From: Candidatus Accumulibacter necessarius
GTDB taxonomy: Bacteria > Pseudomonadota > Gammaproteobacteria > Burkholderiales > Rhodocyclaceae
Reading direction: 5' to 3'
Assembly: GCA_017302435.1 (NCBI GenBank)
Contig: JAFLDL010000043.1
Coordinates: forward strand, 1-37,734
DNA length: 37,734 nucleotides
The position numbers were made by a program, and so were the translations under genes. The first letter of the stretch is position 1. Each line of letters opens with the position of its first letter. Below the pieces are notes generated by a model. It saw only the letters and a list, made by a program, of their open reading frames with translations. It was not told where the DNA came from and searched no databases. This document shows, piece by piece, positions 16,725 through 25,390 of this stretch.

Positions 16725-18593
16725 GTGACCAAGGCCTTTCTTTCCCTGTTCGTTTTTTTGTTCGATCTCTCGGCCGTCATTGTTGCTTGGGCTGGCGGGA
16801 TTTTGCTGCGCTTCAACCTCGATCTGCCAGCCAGCTTTGTTCCCCTGCTGGCATGGGGTCTGGTGTTCCTGGTACCTGCGCATGCCCTGGCCTGCGGCCT
16901 GGCCGGCCTCTATCGCGGGATCTGGATGTTTGCCAGCTTACCGGACTTGAAGCGGGTCTTGCGCGCGGTTGCGTTTTCGACGGCTGCCATGCTGGCTTTT
17001 TTTGCCTTCTATCGCTATGGGGGAATGGCGGTCCCGCGCTCCCTCTTGATACTCTATCCGATCTTGCTGGTCATTTACATGGGTGGCGGCCGAGCCGCCT
17101 ACCGCATGTGGAAGGAACATCACCTCTATGGTGGGCTGATCGCCCAAGGCAAGCCGGTGGTGATCGTCGGGGCCGGGCGCGGTGGGGCGATGCTGGTTCG
17201 CGAGCTTGAGCGCAGCCCGGACTGGAGGGTGGTGGCGCTGGTAGATGATGACCGCAGCAAATGGGGGCGTGAGCTTTCCGGAAATCCGGTGATAGGCGGC
17301 ATCGAGAGCCTGCCCGAGGTCCTGGCCTCGGAGAAAGCTGCGCACGTGATCCTGGCGATGCCCTCGGCGTCTGCCGAGGCATGTCGGCGAGCTGCCGACC
17401 TCGCCGTGGAAGCTGGAGCGCATGTCTTCACCGTGCCCGGGATTGAGGATGTGATGGGGGGGCGGGTGGCTGTTTCGTCGATCCGGCCCATCGAGATCGA
17501 AGATCTGCTTGGTCGTGAGGCGATTTGGATCGACACGCCGCATGTCTCCGCCCTGGTGACTGGCAAGACCTTGCTGGTCACCGGGGCCGGTGGTTCGATC
17601 GGTAGCGAGTTGTGCCGGCAACTGGCGCGTTTCGGTCCGGCCCGTTTGCTGCTCTTCGAGCAGAGCGAGTATGCGCTATATACCCTCGAACAATGGTTTG
17701 CGCTGCACATGCCCGATGTTGAGCTGGTGGTGCTGGCCGGCGACGTGAAGGATGCGGAGCGCCTCGACGAGGTATTTGGGGAATGGCGACCGCAGGTTAT
17801 CTTTCATGCGGCGGCGTACAAGCATGTGCCGCTGATGGAGATCGGCAATGCCTGGCAAGCGGTGCGCAACAACACGCTGGGCACGCTGCGGGTCGCCGAG
17901 TGTGCGGCCCACTTCGATGCCGAACGTTTCGTGTTGATTTCGACGGACAAGGCGGTGAATCCGACCAACGTGATGGGGGCGACGAAGCGGCTGGCGGAGA
18001 TGGTCTGCGAGGGGCTACACCGGCAGGGTGGGAATACGCAGTTCGAGACCGTTCGTTTCGGCAACGTCCTCGGGAGCACAGGCAGCGTAATCCCCAAGTT
18101 CCAGGAGCAGATCGCGCGCGGCGGACCGGTCACGGTGACACACCCCGACATTACCCGCTATTTCATGTCGATCCCCGAAGCCGCGCAACTGGTGATGCAG
18201 GCCGCGGCGATGGGTCACGGGGGCGAGATATTCGTGCTGGAGATGGGCGAACCGGTGAAGATCGTCGATCTGGCGCGCCGCATGATCCGGCTGTGCGGCT
18301 ACACCCAAAAGGATATTCGCATCGAGTTCACCGGCCTGCGCCCGGGCGAAAAACTCTTCGAAGAACTGCTGGCCGATGCCGAGCAGACCCGCGCCACGCC
18401 GCACCCCAAGTTGCGCATTGCGGGCGCCCGCGCCGTCGACGACGACTTCTTGCCTGGCTTGCGTTCCTGGCTGGAGGGCGGCAACCAGAACGACATCCAG
18501 GTGCGCGAGACCTTGATGCGCTGGGTGCCCGAGTATCAGCCGGTATTTTCCGCTGGTGATGGTTGCACTGGAACAGGGAGCTCAAGCCAGTGA
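16725..18593 (+). CDS. Membrane-bound UDP-HexNAc 4,6-dehydratase (WbpM/CapD/PglF family)
   Basis: The 622-residue protein has several N-terminal membrane helices (about residues 1-125). A first Rossmann domain contains PVVIVGAGRGGAMLVREL and a catalytic dehydratase domain contains LLVTGAGGSIGSELCRQL. The active-site region reads STDKAVNPTNVMGATKR, typical of the large WbpM-type enzymes; FGNVLGSTGSVIPKF and GLRPGEKLFEELL are also family hallmarks. Family members convert UDP-GlcNAc to the 4-keto-6-deoxy sugar, the first step towards QuiNAc, FucNAc or bacillosamine. The start is GTG 16725 (MTKAFLSLFVFLFDLS). It is the last gene of the polysaccharide block, as wbpM is in P. aeruginosa O-antigen loci. 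GC-rich codons match the housekeeping half of the window. Confidence 0.93.
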   Translation: MTKAFLSLFVFLFDLSAVIVAWAGGILLRFNLDLPASFVPLLAWGLVFLVPAHALACGLAGLYRGIWMFASLPDLKRVLRAVAFSTAAMLAFFAFYRYGGMAVPRSLLILYPILLVIYMGGGRAAYRMWKEHHLYGGLIAQGKPVVIVGAGRGGAMLVRELERSPDWRVVALVDDDRSKWGRELSGNPVIGGIESLPEVLASEKAAHVILAMPSASAEACRRAADLAVEAGAHVFTVPGIEDVMGGRVAVSSIRPIEIEDLLGREAIWIDTPHVSALVTGKTLLVTGAGGSIGSELCRQLARFGPARLLLFEQSEYALYTLEQWFALHMPDVELVVLAGDVKDAERLDEVFGEWRPQVIFHAAAYKHVPLMEIGNAWQAVRNNTLGTLRVAECAAHFDAERFVLISTDKAVNPTNVMGATKRLAEMVCEGLHRQGGNTQFETVRFGNVLGSTGSVIPKFQEQIARGGPVTVTHPDITRYFMSIPEAAQLVMQAAAMGHGGEIFVLEMGEPVKIVDLARRMIRLCGYTQKDIRIEFTGLRPGEKLFEELLADAEQTRATPHPKLRIAGARAVDDDFLPGLRSWLEGGNQNDIQVRETLMRWVPEYQPVFSAGDGCTGTGSSSQ

Positions 18594-18696
18594 TCAACTC
18601 ATTGAGTCGGCTCAACAAGGTCGCTGGCGAGTCACGCCTGCGGCTGACCGAGGTCGTAGTGGCTTATTGCCGTTTGCAGCATCCCATAAGTCAGCC

Positions 18697-19752
18697 ATGC
18701 AACAACCCTTAAGTTCCCGACTGACTGAGAACAACTTCGACCTCCTGCGATTGCTCTTTGCAGGAACGGTGTGCCTCGTTCACGCTTACGAACTCTCAGG
18801 ATTTTCAGAGTTGGCCGTGATAAGTCAAGTCTTGTCATCCGGTATGGCGGTAAAGGGCTTCTTCGTGCTCAGCGGCTTCTTGATTTTCATGAGCTTCGAG
18901 CGTTCAACCTCCCTTTCGTCGTACGCCATGAAGCGTATCAGGCGAATCTATCCCGCGTATTTCACCGTCGTCATGCTTTGCGCTTTCGGCATGGTCGCTG
19001 TCAGTTCGCACAGCGTTGCTGAGTATTTTTCAGGAACCTGGGTCAGGTATGTCATTGCGAATCTGACTTTCATGAACTTCTTTCAGCACACACTGCCAGG
19101 GGTGTTCGAGAACAACAGATTGACCGCCGTGAATGGCGCGCTTTGGACCATCAAGATCGAGGTCATGTTTTACCTGGTTGTCCCCATGTTCGTGTTGTTG
19201 TTCAGAAAATTTGGCCGCCTTTGGGTCCTTGTGCTGACCTACTGTGCTTCGGTGTTTTACGCTGAAATCATGACGACCATGGCCGAACGAAGCGGATCCC
19301 AACTTTACGCAGAACTTGGGCGCCAGCTGCCCGGTCAGCTCTCGTACTTTATGTCTGGGGCCTCCCTCTACTATTTCTTGCCTCTGTTCGAACGCCGGAT
19401 CAGATATTTCTTGACTGTTTCGGTCGCAGTTTTTGTGACCAACCACTTCTTCCCCCTGCCGATACTCGTGCCGTTTGCACTTGCCGTCGCGGTCATCTTC
19501 TTCTCTCTGTTCCTGTACGTAGGCAATTTCGGAAAATACGGCGACTTCTCGTATGGTGCCTACATTCTTCATTGCCCTCTTATCCAACTGCTGATTCATT
19601 TTGGCTGGTTCAGCTACGACCCTTGGTTATTCCTCGCTTCAGCGATTTTGATAACAGCAACTGGCGCGATCGCCATGTGGCACCTCGTCGAGAAACGGTT
19701 CCTCTTCCGCTCAAGTCATTACATCGCAGCGACGGCGGAAGTAGGCGGTTGA
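18697..19752 (+). CDS. Membrane O-acyltransferase (acyltransferase 3 family)
   Basis: This 351-residue integral membrane protein has about ten hydrophobic segments and transfers an acyl group, usually acetyl, to a sugar. Family motifs in order are LLRLLFAGTVCLVHA with the catalytic His near the start, KGFFVLSGFLIFMSFER, MKRIRRIYPAYF, NGALWTIKIEVMFYLVVP and YGAYILHCPLIQLLIH. ATG 18697 gives the normal N-terminus; the open frame extends upstream to 18556 but that part overlaps the dehydratase gene. Its base composition is clearly more A/T-rich than the genes on both sides, suggesting separate acquisition. O-acetylation of the polysaccharide encoded next door is a reasonable guess; lipid or other acceptors are possible. 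Confidence 0.9.
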   Translation: MQQPLSSRLTENNFDLLRLLFAGTVCLVHAYELSGFSELAVISQVLSSGMAVKGFFVLSGFLIFMSFERSTSLSSYAMKRIRRIYPAYFTVVMLCAFGMVAVSSHSVAEYFSGTWVRYVIANLTFMNFFQHTLPGVFENNRLTAVNGALWTIKIEVMFYLVVPMFVLLFRKFGRLWVLVLTYCASVFYAEIMTTMAERSGSQLYAELGRQLPGQLSYFMSGASLYYFLPLFERRIRYFLTVSVAVFVTNHFFPLPILVPFALAVAVIFFSLFLYVGNFGKYGDFSYGAYILHCPLIQLLIHFGWFSYDPWLFLASAILITATGAIAMWHLVEKRFLFRSSHYIAATAEVGG

Positions 19753-19784
19753 TCAAAGCGGCGATCTCACCTCACTGCCGTTTC

Positions 19785-19829
19785 TCGGTCAGCGCCTTAG
19801 CAGGGATGGCAGCGGCTTGTGCTGACCGA
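19785..19829. repeat. Inverted repeat between convergent acyltransferase and pssA genes
   Basis: TCGGTCAGCGC (19785-19795) pairs with GTGCTGACCGA (19819-19829) with a single G-T pair. The 23-base loop contains a second weak stem. It sits between two convergent genes, so a two-way terminator role is possible, but there is no T-run on either strand. Confidence 0.5.
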
Positions 19830-19867
19830 CCAGTTCCCGAACCCAGCGAACACGGCGACAACACTCA

Positions 19868-21253
19868 TCACAGCACCTGATTCACCAGGCGATCGGCGCG
19901 AGTGCGGGCGAGGCGTTTGAGAATGCGCTGGACCGGCAGCGGGTAGGTGTCGGTGGCATCCAGTGCGCGGTGGTGGTCGAGCCGGCGCGTGTGCGCCAGG
20001 ATGCTCTCCAGCTCGGCCTGGTGCTGGTCCAGCAGGCGGCGCTGCGGATCGTGGATCAGCAGCCCGTTTTCGAGGTCCAGACGCCAGGCGCGCGGATTGA
20101 GGTTGCTACCGGTGATGAGCGCGTAATCGTCGTCAACCAGCAGGCCCTTCAGGTGAAACGTGTGCTTCTCGTGGCGCCAGAGATGCAGATCGAGCAGCCC
20201 CCGGTCGACTGCGTCCTGGTGGGCCTTGCAGAAACGGCGCAGGTTGGCTTCATAGAGGTAAGGAAGTGCACCAATCGTCGAGAAAGGTTGCTCCGGGGGA
20301 ATGTAGAAATCGTTGGCCGTCTTGTCGCCAACAACGATCGTCACCCGGCAGCGCTGCCGGATCTTCTCGCCGATGGCGCGTCGGACTGGCCCCGGGAGGT
20401 TGAAGTAGGGCGTGAACAGCACCAGGCGCTGCTCGGCACGGTGGATCATCTGCAGAATGACCGAATTCAGCTGGTTGTCACGACTGCCGAAACCCAGCAA
20501 AGGGGTGATCGCCACCTCGCGCTGGCCGACCGCGCCGGGAGCGATGCCGTAGCGGCTCTTGGCGAGAACCCGGCGAAAGCGGATGATGGCGCTGCGCAGC
20601 GATTGTGTTTTTGGCCTCAGGGCGGAGTCCACACGGCAGACCGCCGCGTTGGTCTGGAGAACGCCGGTCATCAGGATGGCCATGCTGTCGGCCAGTTGAC
20701 AACTGTCGATCAGATGGTAGCGATCGAGGCGATAGCGATCAAACCGATGCAGGTAGACATCATTGATGCTGGCGCCGCTATAAAGAACACGGTCGTCGAT
20801 GATGAAACCCTTCAGGTGCATCACACCCATCCACTCCCGCGTCTGCACCGGCACGCCGTAGATCGGGACGCCAGGACCGAGCCGGTCAGCCATCTCGCTG
20901 TACAACGCGGCATTGCCGGAACTCGCAGCCTTGCCAATCAGCCCCCGCTGGGCGCGGTGCCAGTCGACGAAGACAGCGATCTGCAGACCCGGACACGCTG
21001 ACTTGGCCGCATAAAGCGCGGTAAGAACCTCTCTGCCGGCCTCGTCATCCTGCACGTAGAGCGCCGCGATCACAATTCGCTGCCTGGCGTTGGCGATCAA
21101 CTGGAGCAGCATGGCGCGAAAATCACCGGCACTGTACAAGGTCCGCACACGTTCGGCGGGGACGGAAATGCCGCCCAGACCGTCCAGACTCGCCACCCAC
21201 CGACGGCGGCCACGCAGGCTTTGCACCGCCGCAGCCAGGGCGGAGTTCATCAT
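19868..21253 (-). CDS. pssA: CDP-diacylglycerol-serine O-phosphatidyltransferase, PLD-superfamily type
   Basis: This 461-residue enzyme makes phosphatidylserine from CDP-diacylglycerol and serine, the precursor of phosphatidylethanolamine. It has two HKD motifs: HLKGFIIDD (H146, K148, D153) with LYSGASINDVYLH, and HLKGLLVDD (H367, K369, D374) with TGSNLNPRAWRLDLENG. VFVDWHRAQRGLIG, TPYFNLPGPVRRAI and VGDKTANDFYIPPEQP match E. coli PssA in order, and the length is close to its 451 residues. This identifies it as the soluble, peripheral PssA rather than cardiolipin synthase. Most betaproteobacteria are known for the unrelated membrane CDP-alcohol transferase type, so this form is notable. Start is at the ATG ATG pair ending 21253; the ribosome binding site is weak. 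Confidence 0.92.
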   Translation of the reverse strand: MMNSALAAAVQSLRGRRRWVASLDGLGGISVPAERVRTLYSAGDFRAMLLQLIANARQRIVIAALYVQDDEAGREVLTALYAAKSACPGLQIAVFVDWHRAQRGLIGKAASSGNAALYSEMADRLGPGVPIYGVPVQTREWMGVMHLKGFIIDDRVLYSGASINDVYLHRFDRYRLDRYHLIDSCQLADSMAILMTGVLQTNAAVCRVDSALRPKTQSLRSAIIRFRRVLAKSRYGIAPGAVGQREVAITPLLGFGSRDNQLNSVILQMIHRAEQRLVLFTPYFNLPGPVRRAIGEKIRQRCRVTIVVGDKTANDFYIPPEQPFSTIGALPYLYEANLRRFCKAHQDAVDRGLLDLHLWRHEKHTFHLKGLLVDDDYALITGSNLNPRAWRLDLENGLLIHDPQRRLLDQHQAELESILAHTRRLDHHRALDATDTYPLPVQRILKRLARTRADRLVNQVL

Positions 21254-21357
21254 CGGACAGCGCCCGGGTGTGGGTGCCGCGGCGAGGAGCAGCGACCGAT
21301 CGATGCCGAACCGGAGCTCGCTCGCGTGAAACCGCAGATACAGGCCATCGGCAGACT

Positions 21358-21543
21358 CTAGTTCCGCTTCCTGGGTGCGTCAGTATCGGGGGCGAGGAAC
21401 ATTCCGACCCCGACGATGATCAGCAGCACAGGCCACCAGGTGCGCAGCAACTGAGCAAAATCCACTTCCAGAAGGCCCAGGTTGATCGCCAGCGCCAGGA
21501 TGCCGATCAGAATCAGCGCGATGGCGCCAAGGTTTCCCCTCAT
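21358..21543 (-). CDS. Small two-helix membrane protein (LiaF/DUF5668-like)
   Basis: The product is 61 residues. ATG at 21543 follows a strong GGGAGGAAG ribosome binding site. Two hydrophobic segments, LGAIALILIGILALAINLGL and WWPVLLIIVGVGMFLA, are separated by a short loop FAQLLRTW, and the tail is charged (APRKRN). The pattern matches the LiaI/LiaF-like transmembrane region, a small family of unknown role linked elsewhere to envelope stress sensing. It lies between prpD and pssA on the same strand, 89 bases after prpD, and could be co-transcribed with either. Confidence 0.75.
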   Translation of the reverse strand: MRGNLGAIALILIGILALAINLGLLEVDFAQLLRTWWPVLLIIVGVGMFLAPDTDAPRKRN

Positions 21544-21632
21544 TTCACTTCCTCCCGAGTCTGCAAAACGATTGCGCTCCGATGGCCGATAGGGCCAGGC
21601 ACCTGGCGATGCGCCAGTGACGGCCGCGGGCA

Positions 21633-23075
21633 TCAAGGCACATACTGATCCAGGTAATCATTCACTGCCAGCATCCCCAGTTTGTGCACGTCGCGTGAAG
21701 ACTCGAGGATCTTGCCTTGTTGCGGCGGGGAAAACCAGCGCGCCAGATGGGTCCTGAATTTTTCAACCAACACCGGGATTCCCTCGGTGCGCCGACGACA
21801 GTGGCCAAGCGGATACTCCGAGACGAGTTCGGCTGTCCGGCGGCCGTCGGTGAAGAATATCTGCACGGCGTTGGCAATCGAGCGCTTGCCCGGGTCCAGA
21901 TAGTCAGCCGAAAACCGCGGTTCCTCGCGGACCTCCATCCGTGCACGCAGCGAGTCGATACGCGGGTCTGCCGCCGCTTCGTCCTCGTAGTCCTCGGCGG
22001 TGAGCCGGCCCTTGACCAGCGCGACGGCGACCATGTATTGCAGACAGTGGTCGCGGTCAGCAGGATTGTGCAGGGGGCCCTTCTTGTCGATGATGCGCAG
22101 CGCCGACTCGTGCGTGCGGATCACCACTCTGTCGATCGTTTCGAGCCGTCCAACCACCTGTGGATGCAGTTCCAGCGCGCACTCGACAGCCGTCTGTGCG
22201 TGGAACTCCGCCGGGTAACTGATCTTGAACAGCACGTTCTCGATCACGTAGCTACCATAGGGCCGTGACAGGCGGAACGCCCGGCCCTTGAACAGGACCT
22301 CGTAGAAACCCCAGGTCGGGGCGGTCAGCACGCTCGGATAACCCATCTCGCCCTTCAGCGACAGGAGTGCCAGCAGCACGCCACGCGCGGTCGCATCGCC
22401 GGCAGCCCACGACTTGCGTGAACCGGTGTTCGGTGCGTGGCGATAGGTGCGCAGCGGCTGGCCATCAACCAGTGCCTGCGAGACGGCGTTGATGATCTGC
22501 TCGCGTCCACCGCCCATCAGCCAGGTACATACTGCCGCCGTCGCCACTTTGACCAGCACCACGTGGTCAAGCCCGACGCGATTGAAGCTGTTCTCCAACG
22601 CCAGTACGCCCTGGATCTCGTAGGCCTTGATCATCGCTTCGAGCACCTGGTGCATCAGCAGGGGCGCCTGTCCGCCGGCAAGGCGGGTCCGCGACAGCCA
22701 GTCGGCAGTGGCAAGAATGCCGCCGAGGTTGTCTGAGGGATGGCCCCACTCGGCCGCCAGCCAGGTGTCGTTGAAATCAAGCCAGCGAATCAGGGTGCCG
22801 ATGTTGAAGGCGGCCTGCACCGGGTCGAGCTGAAACTCGGTGCCGGGAACTCTCGCCCCATGGGGTACGACCGTGCCGGGGACAACCGGCCCCAGCAGTT
22901 TGCTGCAGGCCGGATAGGCGAGCGCTTCGAGTCCACAGCCGAGGGCGTCGATCAGGCAATAGCGCGCCGTCTCGAAGGCTTCCCTCGACTCGACCTTGAA
23001 GTTCAGGACGTAGTCGGCAATGTCGACCAGGACCTGGTCGGGATCAGGGCGGGTAGCGGGAATTCGTGTACTCAT
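21633..23075 (-). CDS. prpD: 2-methylcitrate dehydratase
   Basis: This is a 480-residue MmgE/PrpD-family enzyme. It dehydrates 2-methylcitrate to 2-methyl-cis-aconitate in the cytoplasmic methylcitrate cycle for propionate use. I chose ATG 23075 ([16 protein letters not shown]), which gives the family length; the open frame extends to 23126. Recognisable segments are [66 protein letters not shown] and [17 protein letters not shown]. It lies directly downstream of prpC on the same strand with a 72-base gap. Many betaproteobacteria use the AcnD/PrpF pair instead, so the PrpD route is a detail worth noting. prpB and a PrpR-type regulator are not in the window. Confidence 0.95.
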   Translation of the reverse strand: MSTRIPATRPDPDQVLVDIADYVLNFKVESREAFETARYCLIDALGCGLEALAYPACSKLLGPVVPGTVVPHGARVPGTEFQLDPVQAAFNIGTLIRWLDFNDTWLAAEWGHPSDNLGGILATADWLSRTRLAGGQAPLLMHQVLEAMIKAYEIQGVLALENSFNRVGLDHVVLVKVATAAVCTWLMGGGREQIINAVSQALVDGQPLRTYRHAPNTGSRKSWAAGDATARGVLLALLSLKGEMGYPSVLTAPTWGFYEVLFKGRAFRLSRPYGSYVIENVLFKISYPAEFHAQTAVECALELHPQVVGRLETIDRVVIRTHESALRIIDKKGPLHNPADRDHCLQYMVAVALVKGRLTAEDYEDEAAADPRIDSLRARMEVREEPRFSADYLDPGKRSIANAVQIFFTDGRRTAELVSEYPLGHCRRRTEGIPVLVEKFRTHLARWFSPPQQGKILESSRDVHKLGMLAVNDYLDQYVP

Positions 23076-23147
23076 AAGGCTTATCTTCGCGCTCGGCGCT
23101 GTCGTCACAGGTACTCGGAAAAACACCGTCGTCAGGTCGTCGGATAC

Positions 23148-24305
23148 TTAGCTTCGTCGCGCCAGCGGGACAAACTCCTGCGGATCCGGCCCAATGTAGT
23201 TGGCCGAAGGACGAATCAGCTTGCCATCGATGCGTTGCTCGATGACATGTGCTGACCAGCCGCTGGTCCGGGCAATGACAAACAGCGGTGTAAACATCGG
23301 CGTCGGTACGGCCAGCATGTGGTACGCCACAGCCGAGAACCAGTCAACGTTGGGAAACATCCGCTTCTGCTCCCACATCACGGCCTCGATCCGACTGGCG
23401 ATGTCGAACAGGACCATGTTGTCGCCGTCCGAGCACAATTGCTGGGCGACGGCACGGATCACCTTGTGGCGCGGATCGGCGATGGTATACAGCGGATGGC
23501 CGAACCCGATGATGATCTCCCTGTTGTCGAGGCGACGGCGAATGTCCTGTTCGGCGTGCTCGGCGTCGTTATAGCGACTCTGAATCTCGAAAGCAACCTC
23601 GTTGGCACCACCGTGCCGGCGACCGCTCAGCGCCCCGATGGCGCCGCTGATCGCTGCATAGAGGTCTGCCCCGGTGCCGGTGATCGTGCGCGCGGCAAAG
23701 GTTGAGGCGTTGAACTCGTGCTCCGCGTAGAGCACCAGCGACTGGTCGAGGCTGCTCGCCTGCAGGGCCGACGGAGCCTTGCCCCGCAAGAGGTGCAGGA
23801 AGTGGCCGGCGATCGAGTCGTCATCGGTCTCGGTCTCGATCCGGCGGCCGTTGTGCGACCAGTGATACCAGTAGAGCAGCATCGAACCGAAGCTGGCTAT
23901 CAGGCGGTCGGCAATCTCGCGCGCCGCACCCGGGTTGTGATCCTGTGCCTCAGGCAGGATCGTGCCAAGGGCCGAACAGCCGCTGCGCAGGACATCCATC
24001 GGGTGTGCCGAGGCGGGAAGATTCTCCAGCATCGGTCGCAGCCGCACCGGCAGTCCACGCAAGGTCTTGAGTTTCTTCTTGTACTGATTGAGCTGGGTGA
24101 GACTGGGCAGACGGCCGTAGAGCAACAGATAGGCCACCTCCTCGAAAGTGGCATGCTCGGCCAGGGCAATCACATCGTAACCACGGTAGTAGAGGTCGTT
24201 ACCAGCACGCCCGACCGAACAGATGGCGCTATCGCCGGCAACCACTCCCGATAGCGCGACGGATTTCTTGACCTTGGGCAACTCCCTTTCCAGAACCTCG
24301 TCCAT
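23148..24305 (-). CDS. prpC: 2-methylcitrate synthase
   Basis: This 385-residue citrate-synthase-family enzyme condenses propionyl-CoA with oxaloacetate. Catalytic residues are visible: His in [15 protein letters not shown], His in [11 protein letters not shown] and Asp in FPNVDWFSA. The start ([20 protein letters not shown]) and the ending [17 protein letters not shown] are typical of PrpC rather than of hexameric or mitochondrial-type citrate synthase. The ATG at 24305 follows GGGGAG. It is the first gene of the prpC-prpD unit. It would serve propionate degradation, or odd-chain and propionyl-CoA turnover, which matters in polyhydroxyalkanoate-cycling bacteria; that last point is inference about lifestyle. 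Confidence 0.94.
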   Translation of the reverse strand: MDEVLERELPKVKKSVALSGVVAGDSAICSVGRAGNDLYYRGYDVIALAEHATFEEVAYLLLYGRLPSLTQLNQYKKKLKTLRGLPVRLRPMLENLPASAHPMDVLRSGCSALGTILPEAQDHNPGAAREIADRLIASFGSMLLYWYHWSHNGRRIETETDDDSIAGHFLHLLRGKAPSALQASSLDQSLVLYAEHEFNASTFAARTITGTGADLYAAISGAIGALSGRRHGGANEVAFEIQSRYNDAEHAEQDIRRRLDNREIIIGFGHPLYTIADPRHKVIRAVAQQLCSDGDNMVLFDIASRIEAVMWEQKRMFPNVDWFSAVAYHMLAVPTPMFTPLFVIARTSGWSAHVIEQRIDGKLIRPSANYIGPDPQEFVPLARRS

Positions 24306-24457
24306 GATCTCCCCTTCTCATCGAGCCGCAGCGCACCGGAAATCCCGTGCTCCATGCACGAGTATTCCCGAGTTTGGCAAACCAGGTCAACTGCGGACGC
24401 CCGCTGGGCTCGCCATCAATCGCCCCGATGACCGACGCCAGGTCGCCGGTTGACAGA

Positions 24458-24946
24458 TCATCGCCTGACGCTGGTCAAGCCCTGCCCCTCTTCGGCATGC
24501 AGGTGCACCGGCGGCTGGAACGCCAGCGAGCACGCGTGTTCGTGACCGATCAGGTACTTCGGCAGCAGCGCAACTTCCACCTCGGTCACTCCCACGTCAA
24601 TCATCCCCAGACGCACGGCCGCCTCGCGCGACAGGTCGATCACCCGACTCCGATGTCCCATCCGGTCGTTGATCCTGACCACCACGCAACGGGCGGACAA
24701 GACACGGCGAACCGCCACCAGCGACCCCATGGGAAAGCGATTGCTCGCCGCCGAAATGACATCGTGAGCGTAACGCTCACCGGAAGCGGTCTTTCGGCCA
24801 TGAAACGCCTTGCTGTAGAAGCTGGCTCTGCCGGAAACGATTTGCGGCATCTCTGGCAAAGAGCCGTGGGTACCAAGCGAAGGAAAGGATTCACCGATGG
24901 CAAATCCGGAAATCAGCACAGCGAGCACCGCGAATGCAAATCTCAC
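24458..24946 (-). CDS. RlpA-like double-psi beta-barrel protein, exported
   Basis: The product is 162 residues from a GTG at 24946, which follows GAGGAG with good spacing. A signal-like segment FAFAVLAVLISGFAIGESFP comes first; no lipobox cysteine is seen, unlike typical RlpA lipoproteins. The double-psi barrel motifs follow: SGRASFYSKAFHGRKTASGE, the central MGSLVAVRRVLS, VVVRINDRMG and RVIDLSREAAVRLGM. These cover the residues used by RlpA lytic transglycosylases on peptidoglycan lacking stem peptides. There is no C-terminal SPOR domain, so septal targeting as in full-length RlpA is not expected. An upstream small open frame on the same strand (25014-25223) may be co-transcribed. Confidence 0.82.
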   Translation of the reverse strand: MRFAFAVLAVLISGFAIGESFPSLGTHGSLPEMPQIVSGRASFYSKAFHGRKTASGERYAHDVISAASNRFPMGSLVAVRRVLSARCVVVRINDRMGHRSRVIDLSREAAVRLGMIDVGVTEVEVALLPKYLIGHEHACSLAFQPPVHLHAEEGQGLTSVRR

Positions 24947-25013
24947 CGCCGATCGCTCCTCAAGGTGGCCACCAGTGAGGGATGTCGTGCACGCTACTGC
25001 CCAGCGGAAAGCC

Positions 25014-25223
25014 TCACCGTTCGACCTTCTCGACGGACGGGGGGTTGGCCAGACGTCGGGCTGCCTGCGCATGCCCTGCCGACCCGACTACTGAAAGCAC
25101 GGGGCCAGAGCCGGTCTCCTGCCTGGACAGATCGCCGACATCGAGGTGGACGACCGGCAAACTGATGATCAGACAGCTTACAATTCCAACGATTGGTGCA
25201 ATGACTCGTGCAAACTGGCGCAT
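25014..25223 (-). CDS. Possible small exported or membrane-anchored protein, hypothetical
   Basis: This is a 69-residue open frame from an ATG at 25223. It starts MRQFARVIAPIVGIVSCLII, which looks like a signal peptide or single membrane helix, followed by a short polar tail ending in NPPSVEKVER. I do not recognise a family. It sits 67 bases upstream of the RlpA-like gene on the same strand. No Shine-Dalgarno sequence precedes it, so it could be a chance frame. The surrounding 24947-25390 stretch holds nothing else I can support. Confidence 0.35.
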   Translation of the reverse strand: MRQFARVIAPIVGIVSCLIISLPVVHLDVGDLSRQETGSGPVLSVVGSAGHAQAARRLANPPSVEKVER

Positions 25224-25390
25224 GGAAAGGAAACCCTTCGGTGGCAATTGGCAATGATCAAGCGCGAAAAGTCTAAGCATAGCCTGCCCGCGGTCGCGCG
25301 CACAAGCCGCCCGGCAATCACCTTGCCCCCCGGCGCTCGCGGCGATCATCGGGCAGCCTGCCCCTCGGGTCGTCCTGAGCGCCGGGGCGA

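Noticed and set aside
19970-21001. A 343-codon plus-strand frame
   Set aside because: Antisense to pssA, which has unambiguous catalytic motifs on the minus strand.
19868-21253. Cardiolipin synthase as the identity of the two-HKD protein
   Set aside because: Order and wording of the conserved segments and the lack of N-terminal membrane helices match PssA instead.
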